Part shown: piece by piece, positions 7,513 through 14,227 of the stretch
How the letters are laid out: every line of letters starts with the position of its first letter
Position numbering within the stretch: the first letter of the stretch is position 1
Assembly: GCA_900551225.1 (NCBI GenBank)
Contig: URUZ01000090.1
Location: 1-15,208 of the forward strand
Direction: 5' to 3'
From: an uncultured Clostridium sp.
GTDB taxonomy: Bacteria > Bacillota > Clostridia > Lachnospirales > Lachnospiraceae
DNA length: 15,208 bases
The notes under the pieces: generated by a model
Database searches by the model: none
What the model saw: only the letters and a program-made list of their open reading frames with translations
What the model was told of the DNA's origin: nothing
Position numbers and translations under genes: made by a program

Positions 7513-8343
7513 ATGGGGAAGGCGAGAGCACTTATATTAGAAGCAAAGGAAATCAGGAAAGATATCATAGAGATGATTTACCGCGCAGGCAGCGGACACA
7601 GTGGAGGGAGCCTCTCGGCAGTAGAGATTCTGACCTGCCTCTATGGAGCGGTGATGAACCATAACCCTTCCAATCCCGGTGCCGGAGACAGGGACCGTTT
7701 TATTCTGAGTAAAGGCCACGCTGCGCCGCTGCTCTACAGTGTCCTGTCGCGCTATGGTTATATTGAAAGGGACGAGCTTAAAACGCTCCGGCAGATGGGA
7801 AGCCGGCTTCAGGGACATCCTAATAAAGATATGATACCTGGGATAGACCTGTCTACCGGCTCACTTGGTTTGGGGATTTCATCTGGCCTGGGCATGGCTC
7901 TGGCCGGTAAACTGATGAAAAAGGACTATCGGGTGTATGTCCTTTGTGGTGATGGAGAGTTGGATGAAGGGCAGAACTGGGAAGCTTTTATGTCTATTAA
8001 CAAGTGGAAGCCTGACAATTTAATGGTTATCATTGATTATAACCGGGTTCAGCTGGACGGAACCGCAGAGGAAGTCATGCCCATGGGAGATCTGAAAGCT
8101 AAGCTGGAAGCGTTTGGGCTGAAGGTGCTTTCCTGTGATGGAAATGACATGGAAGAACTTCTGGAGGCCTTTGACGAGGCCCAAAATGCAAGAGAGCCGG
8201 TGGTATTGATCGCCAGGACCGTGAAAGGAAAAGGGGTTTCTTTTATGGAAGGAAAGCATATCTGGCATGGGAAAATGATTGATGATGAAGCGTACAGGCT
8301 CGCTATGGAAGAGATAGAAAGAGGTGCTCAGGATGGACAGTAA
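7513..8343 (+). CDS. Transketolase, N-terminal (thiamine diphosphate-binding) subunit
   Basis: The N-terminal half of a split transketolase, 276 residues. Transketolases move a two-carbon unit from a ketose donor to an aldose acceptor using thiamine diphosphate and Mg2+. The thiamine diphosphate signature begins GDGELDEGQNW at 146 and ends at IIDYNR around 174-178. Conserved histidines appear as GSGHSGG (H29), SKGHAAP (H69) and GHPN (H102). The AAGGGG at 7502-7506 precedes the ATG, nine bases after the epimerase gene. The C-terminal half is the next gene, overlapping by 11 bases, so both parts are present and should form an alpha2beta2 enzyme. A split transketolase dedicated to a catabolic gene set points to a pathway-specific acceptor or donor (compare apulose-4-phosphate or sulfofructose transketolases) rather than the housekeeping pentose phosphate role. 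Confidence 0.94.
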   Translation: MGKARALILEAKEIRKDIIEMIYRAGSGHSGGSLSAVEILTCLYGAVMNHNPSNPGAGDRDRFILSKGHAAPLLYSVLSRYGYIERDELKTLRQMGSRLQGHPNKDMIPGIDLSTGSLGLGISSGLGMALAGKLMKKDYRVYVLCGDGELDEGQNWEAFMSINKWKPDNLMVIIDYNRVQLDGTAEEVMPMGDLKAKLEAFGLKVLSCDGNDMEELLEAFDEAQNAREPVVLIARTVKGKGVSFMEGKHIWHGKMIDDEAYRLAMEEIERGAQDGQ

Positions 8344-9277
8344 GCCAATGAGGATAGTATTTGGGGAGACACTGCTGGAACTGGCAGATGCATATCCTGA
8401 GCTGGTGGTCCTGGACAGCGATACATCCAGCAGTACACAGACAAAATTGTTTGGAGATACATATCCGGACCGCTTCTTTAACTGTGGAATCGCTGAAGGG
8501 AATATGGTAGGGATTGCAGGAGGAATGGCGTCCTGTGGGCTGATTCCTGTGGCAGCGGCATTTGCATTCCTGATGGCTCTTCGGGCAGGAGATGATGTCA
8601 GAAGCCTGGTGGCGCATAATCGGCTGAATGTAAAGCTGGCGGGATGTTACAGCGGGCTGTCGGATTTTGCAGATGGTTCAAGCCATCAGTCGGTGTCTGA
8701 TGTGGGCGTTATGCGCGCCATTCCCGGAATTGCAATTCTGACACCATCGGATATGGTGACCACCAGAGCAGCCGTGAAGGCTATGCTGGATTACCAGGGG
8801 CCTGTATATATACGGCTGTCCAGGGAAGCTGTGGGTAGTTTTCACAGCGTGGATCTGGAGTTTAAGATCGGCCGCGCGTACCGGGTGAGAGAAGGTGCGG
8901 ATATTACCATTGCATCTTCGGGAACAACGCTGAGATCAGCTTTGGCTGCGGCTGAGATGCTGGAGCAGAAGGGTATTTATGCAGAGGTTCTGGATTTTAC
9001 CACAGTGAAACCCTTTGACATCAGGACGTTAGTCGAATCAGTCAGTAAGACTGGCGCGCTGGTGACTGTGGAGGAACATAATATCTGTGGAGGCTTCGGC
9101 AGCGCTGCCGCAGAAGTCCTGGGTGAACATTATCCGGTGAGGATGAAGCGGATAGGTATGGAGGATTGTTTCGGTGAGAGCGGACCTTATGATCAACTTT
9201 TGGAAAAATATGGGATAAGTCCCGCATATATTGTGCAGTCGGCCAGAGAGTTGACAGATAGGAGAAGAGCAGAATGA
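8333..9277 (+). CDS. Transketolase, C-terminal (pyrimidine-binding) subunit
   Basis: The C-terminal half of the split transketolase, 314 residues, with the pyrimidine-binding and C-terminal transketolase domains. The catalytic glutamate that activates thiamine diphosphate is E55 in CGIAEGNMVGIAGG. H118 in SSHQSVSD lies where transketolases have a conserved active-site His. The C-terminal domain starts near 190 (GADITIASSGTT), with VEEHNICGGFGSA later. The ATG at 8333 was preferred over the GTG at 8324 because GAGG at 8321-8324 is correctly spaced before it. The 11-base overlap with the N-terminal subunit suggests coupled translation and a fixed subunit ratio. The next gene starts at this gene's stop codon. 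Confidence 0.94.
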   Translation: MDSKPMRIVFGETLLELADAYPELVVLDSDTSSSTQTKLFGDTYPDRFFNCGIAEGNMVGIAGGMASCGLIPVAAAFAFLMALRAGDDVRSLVAHNRLNVKLAGCYSGLSDFADGSSHQSVSDVGVMRAIPGIAILTPSDMVTTRAAVKAMLDYQGPVYIRLSREAVGSFHSVDLEFKIGRAYRVREGADITIASSGTTLRSALAAAEMLEQKGIYAEVLDFTTVKPFDIRTLVESVSKTGALVTVEEHNICGGFGSAAAEVLGEHYPVRMKRIGMEDCFGESGPYDQLLEKYGISPAYIVQSARELTDRRRAE

Positions 9278-10377
9278 TGAGCCAGAAACGTGATACGCTT
9301 TTATATAAGAAGATTTATGGCTGCCTTCTAGGCGGATTAATCGGGGATGCCATGGGCGCGCCCACAGAAGATCTGACGTACCAGGAGATTGAGGAAAGAT
9401 TTGGCTATGTAGAGGATTTTGAAGGGTCCGGCACTGATGATTCCGCTATAAAACTGGTCTTATGTGATGCAATTCTGGCCTCAGGCGGCCGTGTTACGGC
9501 AGATGAATTTTCAGAGGCCTTTCTGCGGAATAAGGAGACCTATTATCACCTGTTTTTCATTCCGGTGAAGAATATGTTTCACAAGGTTGAGAGTAAGCTG
9601 GAGCTTCCGGTATACGCGGGGCTTGGGAACATGCAGAGCAGTTCCAGCGCTATGTCGATCTCTCCCATGGGCATCATCAATGCATGTGATCCCAGACAGG
9701 CGTCCCTGGAGACGTTTGACGTGGCGGGCCTGATTCACGGCGGCGTATCTACCTTTTGCCGTGATGGCGCCTGCGCCATGGCGGCGGCAGTGGCTGAGGC
9801 CATGAACCCTGCAGCCACTGTGGACAGCGTCATATGGGCGGCAGCCGAATATCTGCACCGGATCAGCTCCGCGCAGATGAGGGATCAAATCAGCGCAGTG
9901 ATGAGCCTGGCCCGGGAAACAGCGGACTATGAGAAATTCAGGGAAGAATTTTATAAAACCATGCTGCGGGAGATTGTCAGTGATTCCAGAGAAACTGTGC
10001 CCTGTGTTCTGGCGTTGTTCTATCTGGCGGAGGGGAACCCTGTCACTGCCATCCAATACGCAGCTAATTTCGGCAGGGATGCAGATACCATCGGCGCTAT
10101 GGTAGGAGCGCTGGCCGGGGCATATGCAGGGATAGAAGGCATAAACGAATTATGGGTGGAGAAGGTGGAAAACACCTATGGCCGGCAACAGCTAAACAGC
10201 AAGGGCGCAGAGAAAGAGAAAGGTAAATCCACCGCCCAGGGGGCGGCGGACGATATTGTAGAGATGCCGGATCAGCGCGTGCTGGCGGATCAGTTATATG
10301 ATATTGTAATTAAGCGCAGCCAGGAGGCCGCGGCAGTGCAGAAGAAAGTCAATGCTCTGATGGGCCCAATGGCATAG
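9274..10377 (+). CDS. ADP-ribosylglycohydrolase-family protein
   Basis: A 367-residue member of the ADP-ribosylglycohydrolase (DraG/ARH) fold, a metal-dependent all-helical family that cleaves N- or O-glycosidic bonds to ribose. The family motifs are visible: GDAMGAPTED at 25-33, SGTDDSAIK at 52-60 supplying metal ligands T54, D55 and D56, and FGRDADTIGAMVGALAGAYAG near 266-286 with D269 and D271. The metal site therefore looks complete. The C-terminus after about 310 is Lys/Glu/Ala/Gln-rich and not recognised. The start codon overlaps the transketolase stop in an ATGA, and GGAGAAG at 9261-9267 precedes it. This coupling suggests a metabolic role, such as releasing a pentose from an imported glycoside, rather than reversal of protein ADP-ribosylation. 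That role is inference; a regulatory role cannot be excluded. Confidence 0.9.
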   Translation: MMSQKRDTLLYKKIYGCLLGGLIGDAMGAPTEDLTYQEIEERFGYVEDFEGSGTDDSAIKLVLCDAILASGGRVTADEFSEAFLRNKETYYHLFFIPVKNMFHKVESKLELPVYAGLGNMQSSSSAMSISPMGIINACDPRQASLETFDVAGLIHGGVSTFCRDGACAMAAAVAEAMNPAATVDSVIWAAAEYLHRISSAQMRDQISAVMSLARETADYEKFREEFYKTMLREIVSDSRETVPCVLALFYLAEGNPVTAIQYAANFGRDADTIGAMVGALAGAYAGIEGINELWVEKVENTYGRQQLNSKGAEKEKGKSTAQGAADDIVEMPDQRVLADQLYDIVIKRSQEAAAVQKKVNALMGPMA

Positions 10378-10392
10378 AATCTATTATGAACA

Positions 10393-11091
10393 TCACAGCC
10401 GCAGCATCCGGTACCCAACCCCCACATGAGTCTGTATATACTGCGGATTGGCCGGATCAGGCTCGATCTTTTTGCGCAGGGACGCCATAAACACCCGCAG
10501 GGAAGCCACATCCCCCTCCCAGGCGGCGCCCCAGACCTCCTTGGTGATGTAGGAGTGGGTCAGCACCTTGCCCACATTGCGGGCCAGCAGGCAGAGCAGC
10601 TTGTATTCAAAGGGCGTCAGGTGCAGCTCCGTCCCGTCCAGGGAGGCGCAGCCCGCTGCGAAATCGATGGAAAGCCCGCCGTTGGTGAAAACCGCGTTCT
10701 CCGCTTCCGTCACCGTGGATAAATAGTTCAGCCTGCGCAGGGTGGAACGCAGACGGGCGCGCAGCTCATCTACGGAGAAGGGCTTGGTCAGATAATCATC
10801 TGCACCGGCGTCCAGGGCCTCGATCTTATCCCTGTCCTCGCTGCGGGCGCTGATGACGATGATGGGCAGCTGGGACCAGGAGCGGACCTTGCGGATCACC
10901 TCCGTGCCGTCCATATCCGGAAGTCCCAGATCCAGCAGAATAATGTCCGGCTGCTGGGAAGCGGCGCTTAAGATACCCTGAGCCCCGTTTTCAGCACACA
11001 AAAAACGATATCCATCCATTTCAAGGGTGGTGGATATCAGGTTTTTCACCGCTTTATCATCCTCGACGATCAGAATCTCTGGTTTAATCAT
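10393..11091 (-). CDS. kdpE: OmpR/KdpE-type response regulator
   Basis: A 232-residue two-component response regulator. The receiver domain (1-120) has the acidic pocket D11/D12, phosphoacceptor D54 in ILLDLGLPDMDG, S81 and K103 in LTKPF. The C-terminal winged helix (about 137-232) contains LTPFEYKLLCLLARNVGKVLT and ends GVGYRMLRL, as in KdpE/OmpR proteins. The ATG at 11091 was chosen because the receiver fold begins there and GGAGG (complement of 11101-11105) is well spaced before it. The longer frame reaching 11313 only runs into the kinase gene. The start overlaps the end of the kinase gene by 8 bases. The protein probably binds the TTTATAC-type direct repeats at 12802-12830 and controls the adjacent potassium channel genes. 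The name kdpE is by similarity and neighbourhood. Confidence 0.9.
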   Translation of the reverse strand: MIKPEILIVEDDKAVKNLISTTLEMDGYRFLCAENGAQGILSAASQQPDIILLDLGLPDMDGTEVIRKVRSWSQLPIIVISARSEDRDKIEALDAGADDYLTKPFSVDELRARLRSTLRRLNYLSTVTEAENAVFTNGGLSIDFAAGCASLDGTELHLTPFEYKLLCLLARNVGKVLTHSYITKEVWGAAWEGDVASLRVFMASLRKKIEPDPANPQYIQTHVGVGYRMLRL

Positions 11092-12673
11092 ATAATCGAA
11101 CCTCCTGGACAGGTAATGTGAACTGGAAAATGCTGCCGTGTGGCAGATTGTCCCTGATGGTGATGGAGCCGCCGTGGGCGGCAATGATGGAGCGGCACAG
11201 GGCCAGGCCCAGCCCAAGCCCCCGCTTGCTGTCCGCAGGCCGTTTCGCTGCGGTGTAAAACATGTCAAATATCCTCTCTTTGGCTTCATCCGGAATCCCG
11301 GGGCCGTTGTCAATCACTTCCACAATGGCGTCCTGGCCCTGGCGGCGGGAGCGGACAGTGATCACAGAACCGGCGGGGGTGTACTTGATGGCATTGTCCA
11401 CCAGATTGATAACCACCTGGATAATCAGCCGGGAATCCATCCGCGCCATAATAAAGTCGCCCTCCTGGACAGCCCTGATGGTGTGCTCGGAAGCCTTTCT
11501 GCTGACATGGCACAATGCCTCGGCCACGATCTCCTCCAGCAGCTGCCCTTCCATGTTCAGCTGCATGGAGCCGCCTTCCATCCGGGTGATGGACAGCAGG
11601 TTCTCCACCAGGTTGATCAGCCACATGGAATCGTCATAGATATCCTGGCAGACCTGTTCTCTGCGTTCCGGAGTGAGCTGGTCCTGATTGTTAAGAAGTA
11701 TCCCGGCGTTGCCGGAAATGCTGGTCAGCGGCGTACGCAGGTCGTGGGAGATAGAGCGCAGCAGGGTGGAGCGCAGTTCCTCAGTCTTGGCTCTTGCCGC
11801 CTCTTCTTCCCTTTTTCTGGAAATCTGTTCTTTCTCCAATGCCATGGCGCATTCCCCCAGTACCGCCATAGCCAGATTCTCCTCAAAACTGTCCAGCTGG
11901 TCGCTGCCCAGGCGGATTCCTACCAGGCCGTACATGGTTTCGCCGGAGAGCACCGGCAGATATAAAAAGGAAGTGCCGGGCATGTTGGGGGAGAAGGCCC
12001 CGGCTTTCTGGCGGTTATAGTAGACCCACCGGGCGGCCGCGCGCTCCTCCAGGGTATCGGCCGACGGCCCTCTGGGCGCAGCGGCCTCCGTGGCCTCTGT
12101 AAATGTTTCCGGGCGGCCAAACTCCTTATGTTCAATGCTGCAGCACAGGGTGTCCCGCTTCAGCAGCTTGTTCAGCTGGGAGGCGGTCAGCCGCAGCAGG
12201 CCCAGGGAGTCATTCTCCTTCTGCAGCAGCTGGTTGGTCTCCAGCAGCACCTGGGTCCTGTAGGCAGCCATGGCGTATATGTAAGCCTGTTCCTTGATCC
12301 GGGCCGCAAAGGAGCTGGTGATAAACGCGGACAGGAACATGATAAACAGTGTGAACTGGGTGCGTATATCATCAGCTTTGAATACGTATCTGGGCTGGGT
12401 AAAGAGAAAGTTGAAGATCAGCACACTGGCTACAGCGGACAGGTAGCCGTACTCTCTGCGGGCCGCCGTCCCTGCGGTGATCAGGACGCCCAGAATGTTG
12501 ATGGTTATTATATTTGCCTCTGAAAATCCCAATTTTTGGAATATATCCCCCAGCAGTGTGACCGCCGCCAAAATCCCCAGCGTCCACGCCAGATCTCTGG
12601 TGTTGAACAGCCGGGGCTGAGGCCTGGCGGAGGGAGAGGGGAGCAGGAATTCCACTGCTCTGCGGTATATCAT
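11084..12673 (-). CDS. kdpD: KdpD-like sensor histidine kinase, short form without the KdpD/Usp N-terminus
   Basis: A 529-residue membrane histidine kinase. Four closely spaced hydrophobic segments lie at about 28-45, 54-70, 76-93 and 104-122, like the DUF4118 membrane module of KdpD. A GAF-like region (about 165-280), a coiled stretch, the HisKA box with phosphoacceptor H310 (SISHDLRTPLTSIS) and an ATPase domain with N427, DNGPG at 455-459 and GLGLGL at 485-490 follow. The catalytic parts look intact. Full KdpD proteins are near 900 residues and start with a KdpD domain and a universal-stress domain; both are absent here. The ATG at 12673 was chosen because GGAGGA (complement of 12681-12686) precedes it; an upstream in-frame codon at 12715 lies within repeated leader sequence. 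It probably senses K+ limitation or ionic stress. Confidence 0.9.
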   Translation of the reverse strand: MIYRRAVEFLLPSPSARPQPRLFNTRDLAWTLGILAAVTLLGDIFQKLGFSEANIITINILGVLITAGTAARREYGYLSAVASVLIFNFLFTQPRYVFKADDIRTQFTLFIMFLSAFITSSFAARIKEQAYIYAMAAYRTQVLLETNQLLQKENDSLGLLRLTASQLNKLLKRDTLCCSIEHKEFGRPETFTEATEAAAPRGPSADTLEERAAARWVYYNRQKAGAFSPNMPGTSFLYLPVLSGETMYGLVGIRLGSDQLDSFEENLAMAVLGECAMALEKEQISRKREEEAARAKTEELRSTLLRSISHDLRTPLTSISGNAGILLNNQDQLTPERREQVCQDIYDDSMWLINLVENLLSITRMEGGSMQLNMEGQLLEEIVAEALCHVSRKASEHTIRAVQEGDFIMARMDSRLIIQVVINLVDNAIKYTPAGSVITVRSRRQGQDAIVEVIDNGPGIPDEAKERIFDMFYTAAKRPADSKRGLGLGLALCRSIIAAHGGSITIRDNLPHGSIFQFTLPVQEVRLYD

Positions 12674-12681
12674 GTATAGTT

Positions 12682-12694
12682 CCTCCTTTGAAGG
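12682..12694 (-). promoter_or_regulatory. Possible Shine-Dalgarno-sequestering mini-hairpin before the sensor kinase
   Basis: On the - strand the leader reads CCTTC-AAA-GGAGG. The GGAGG ribosome binding site of the kinase gene can thus pair with CCTTC just before it (five pairs including one G-U, three-base loop). This is short and may be chance. If real it would dampen translation of the kinase. Confidence 0.2.
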
Positions 12695-12698
12695 TGGT

Positions 12699-12765
12699 GT
12701 TCGAAAATACCTCACTAAGTGAAAGGGTGTAACTCACACTAAGTTCGAAAACACCTCACTAAGTG
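12699..12765. repeat. Phased direct repeats in the presumed kinase leader
   Basis: Two 23-base copies lie at 12699-12721 and 12743-12765. They differ at one base (T or C at copy position 10), and each contains the palindrome TTCGAA and the near-palindrome CACTAAGTG. Between them a partial third copy, CTCACACTAAGT at 12733-12744, carries a two-base insertion. The CTCAC elements start at 12711, 12733 and 12755, exactly 22 bases apart (about two helical turns). The array lies between the candidate -10 and the ribosome binding site of the - strand kinase gene. It may be an operator or an RNA element; its function is unknown. Confidence 0.8.
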
Positions 12766-12770
12766 TTCAT

Positions 12771-12776
12771 AGTATA
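12771..12776 (-). promoter_or_regulatory. Candidate -10 element for the kdpDE-like operon
   Basis: The complement reads TATACT, a good -10 match. There is no recognisable -35 at the usual 17-base spacing (TAGCCG lies there), which would fit an activator-dependent promoter. The start point would then fall near 12764, just inside the repeat array, giving a leader of about 90 bases. This is a weak prediction. Confidence 0.35.
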
Positions 12777-12801
12777 TCATAAATCCACCATACCGGCTAT
12801 A

Positions 12802-12830
12802 TTTATACGGCCTTTATACAATCTTTATGT
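12802..12830 (+). promoter_or_regulatory. Candidate KdpE operator: three 11-bp-spaced TTTATAC-like heptamers
   Basis: TTTATAC at 12802-12808, TTTATAC at 12813-12819 and TTTATGT at 12824-12830 form direct repeats with exactly 11-bp periodicity and 4-bp spacers. OmpR-family regulators bind tandem direct repeats of this spacing. The E. coli KdpE site, as I recall it, is TTTATACTTTTTTTACA, which has the same half-site and spacer length. The array sits between the divergent kinase/regulator genes and the potassium channel genes, well placed to control one or both. It lies about 80 bases before the channel gene start. Confidence 0.7.
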
Positions 12831-12909
12831 AATGCCCTTTCTCATAATGCCCCCTTAATGGAATCTGTGTTAAGGTAATGGCAGGTAAGAGAGAGGCAGG
12901 GGATAAATC

Positions 12910-14202
12910 ATGAAGTATTTACAAAAACAATCGCCGGCGAGAATCATTGCACTGGGATTTATGGCTGTGATCCTTCTGGGATCGGGGATTTTGATGCTGC
13001 CGTGTTCCGTGAAGCCGGGTGTTGATTTACACTATGTTGATGCGCTCTTTACATCTACCAGCGCAGTCTGTGTGACCGGCCTGATCGCGGTGGATACGGC
13101 GGATACATTTACAGTGTTCGGCCAGGCAGTTGTGGCAGGGCTGATTCAGATCGGCGGCCTGGGCGTCACCTCAGTGGGCGTGGGCCTGATTCTGGCTCTG
13201 GGGAAGCGGGTGAACTTAAAGGAGCGGCTGCTGATCCGCGAGGCGCTGAACCTGGACTCAGGCCGGGGCCTGGTGAATCTGGTCAAAAACGTTTTAAAGA
13301 CCACCCTCTGCTTTGAGCTGGCGGGCGTGGTCTTAAGCTTTCTGGTGTTCCGCAGGGATTATCCGACGATTAAGGCCCTGGGAATCAGCGTGTTCCACTC
13401 CATCGCGGCGTTTAACAACTCCGGCTTTGACGTGCTGGGCGGTTTGAGGAACCTGACCATCTACCAGGACAATGTGCTGCTGAACCTGACCACCGCGGGC
13501 CTGATTATCTTCGGAGGCCTGGGATTCCTGGTGATCATGGATATAGCTGGGAAACGTTCCTTCAAGAAGCTGTGCTTCCACTCCAAGGCAGTGATCACCA
13601 CCACGGCCATATTGCTGGCTGTGGGAACCGTGATGATAAAGCTCACAGAAAATATAACGTGGCTGGGCGCATTTTTCACCAGTGTGTCGGCCAGGACTGC
13701 GGGATTTTCCACATTTAACCTGGGGAATTTTACCAGCGCAGGCCTGCTGACTGTGTCCGTCCTGATGTTTATCGGCGCTTCGCCCGGTTCCACCGGCGGC
13801 GGCATCAAGACCAGCACCCTCTTCACCCTGTTTCACACCATACGGGGCACAGCCACCAACCAGCCGCCCCAGGCATTTCACTACAGGATTCCTCAGGAGG
13901 CATTTTACAAGGCGGCCATTGTCACAGCGCTGTCGGCCCTGGTGGTGTGCGTGGGCTCCTTCCTGATGTGTGTGCTGGAACCGGGGATCAATTTTGAGGA
14001 CATTGTATTTGAGATTACTTCAGCCTTCGGCACGGTTGGACTGTCCACCGGAATTACCACAGGGCTGCGGCCCATCAGCAAGCTGCTGGAGGTTTCAATC
14101 ATGTATATCGGACGCCTTGGCCCGCTGACCATTGCATCCATCTGGATGTTTAAGCCGGATTCGGCAGTTTCATACCCGGAAGGGAATATTTCCATTGGGT
14201 AA
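12910..14202 (+). CDS. ktrB: Potassium channel/transporter subunit, KtrB/TrkH family
   Basis: A 430-residue integral membrane protein with four M1-P-M2 repeats, forming the K+-conducting part of a Ktr/Trk uptake system. Each pore loop carries the filter glycine: G57 in TSAVCVTGL, G172 in FNNSGFD, G265 in ARTAGFS and G377 in FGTVGLS. The flexible gating loop SPGSTGGGIKT is at 291-301, and MYIGRLGPLT near the end (399-408) is typical. The length fits KtrB better than the longer proteobacterial TrkH. The ATG at 12910 follows AGGGGA by seven bases. The cytosolic regulator gene lies 25 bases downstream. It is divergent from the kdpDE-like genes and preceded by the 11-bp-spaced repeats, which suggests K+-responsive control. 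Confidence 0.94.
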   Translation: MKYLQKQSPARIIALGFMAVILLGSGILMLPCSVKPGVDLHYVDALFTSTSAVCVTGLIAVDTADTFTVFGQAVVAGLIQIGGLGVTSVGVGLILALGKRVNLKERLLIREALNLDSGRGLVNLVKNVLKTTLCFELAGVVLSFLVFRRDYPTIKALGISVFHSIAAFNNSGFDVLGGLRNLTIYQDNVLLNLTTAGLIIFGGLGFLVIMDIAGKRSFKKLCFHSKAVITTTAILLAVGTVMIKLTENITWLGAFFTSVSARTAGFSTFNLGNFTSAGLLTVSVLMFIGASPGSTGGGIKTSTLFTLFHTIRGTATNQPPQAFHYRIPQEAFYKAAIVTALSALVVCVGSFLMCVLEPGINFEDIVFEITSAFGTVGLSTGITTGLRPISKLLEVSIMYIGRLGPLTIASIWMFKPDSAVSYPEGNISIG

Positions 14203-14227
14203 CAGTGATAACGAGGAGGATTGGAAT

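Noticed and set aside
11138..11965. Long + strand open frame of 275 codons opposite the kinase gene
   Set aside because: It is antisense to conserved histidine kinase motifs, has low-complexity composition, no family features and no ribosome binding site I could support. Long antisense frames are expected in GC-rich genes.
12673..12715. Upstream start for the sensor kinase at 12715
   Set aside because: The extra 14 residues are encoded by the repeated leader and have no good ribosome binding site, whereas the ATG at 12673 has GGAGGA seven bases upstream.
12699..12765. CRISPR array
   Set aside because: There are only two full 23-base copies, the 21-base gap contains a partial copy instead of a unique spacer, and no cas genes are present.
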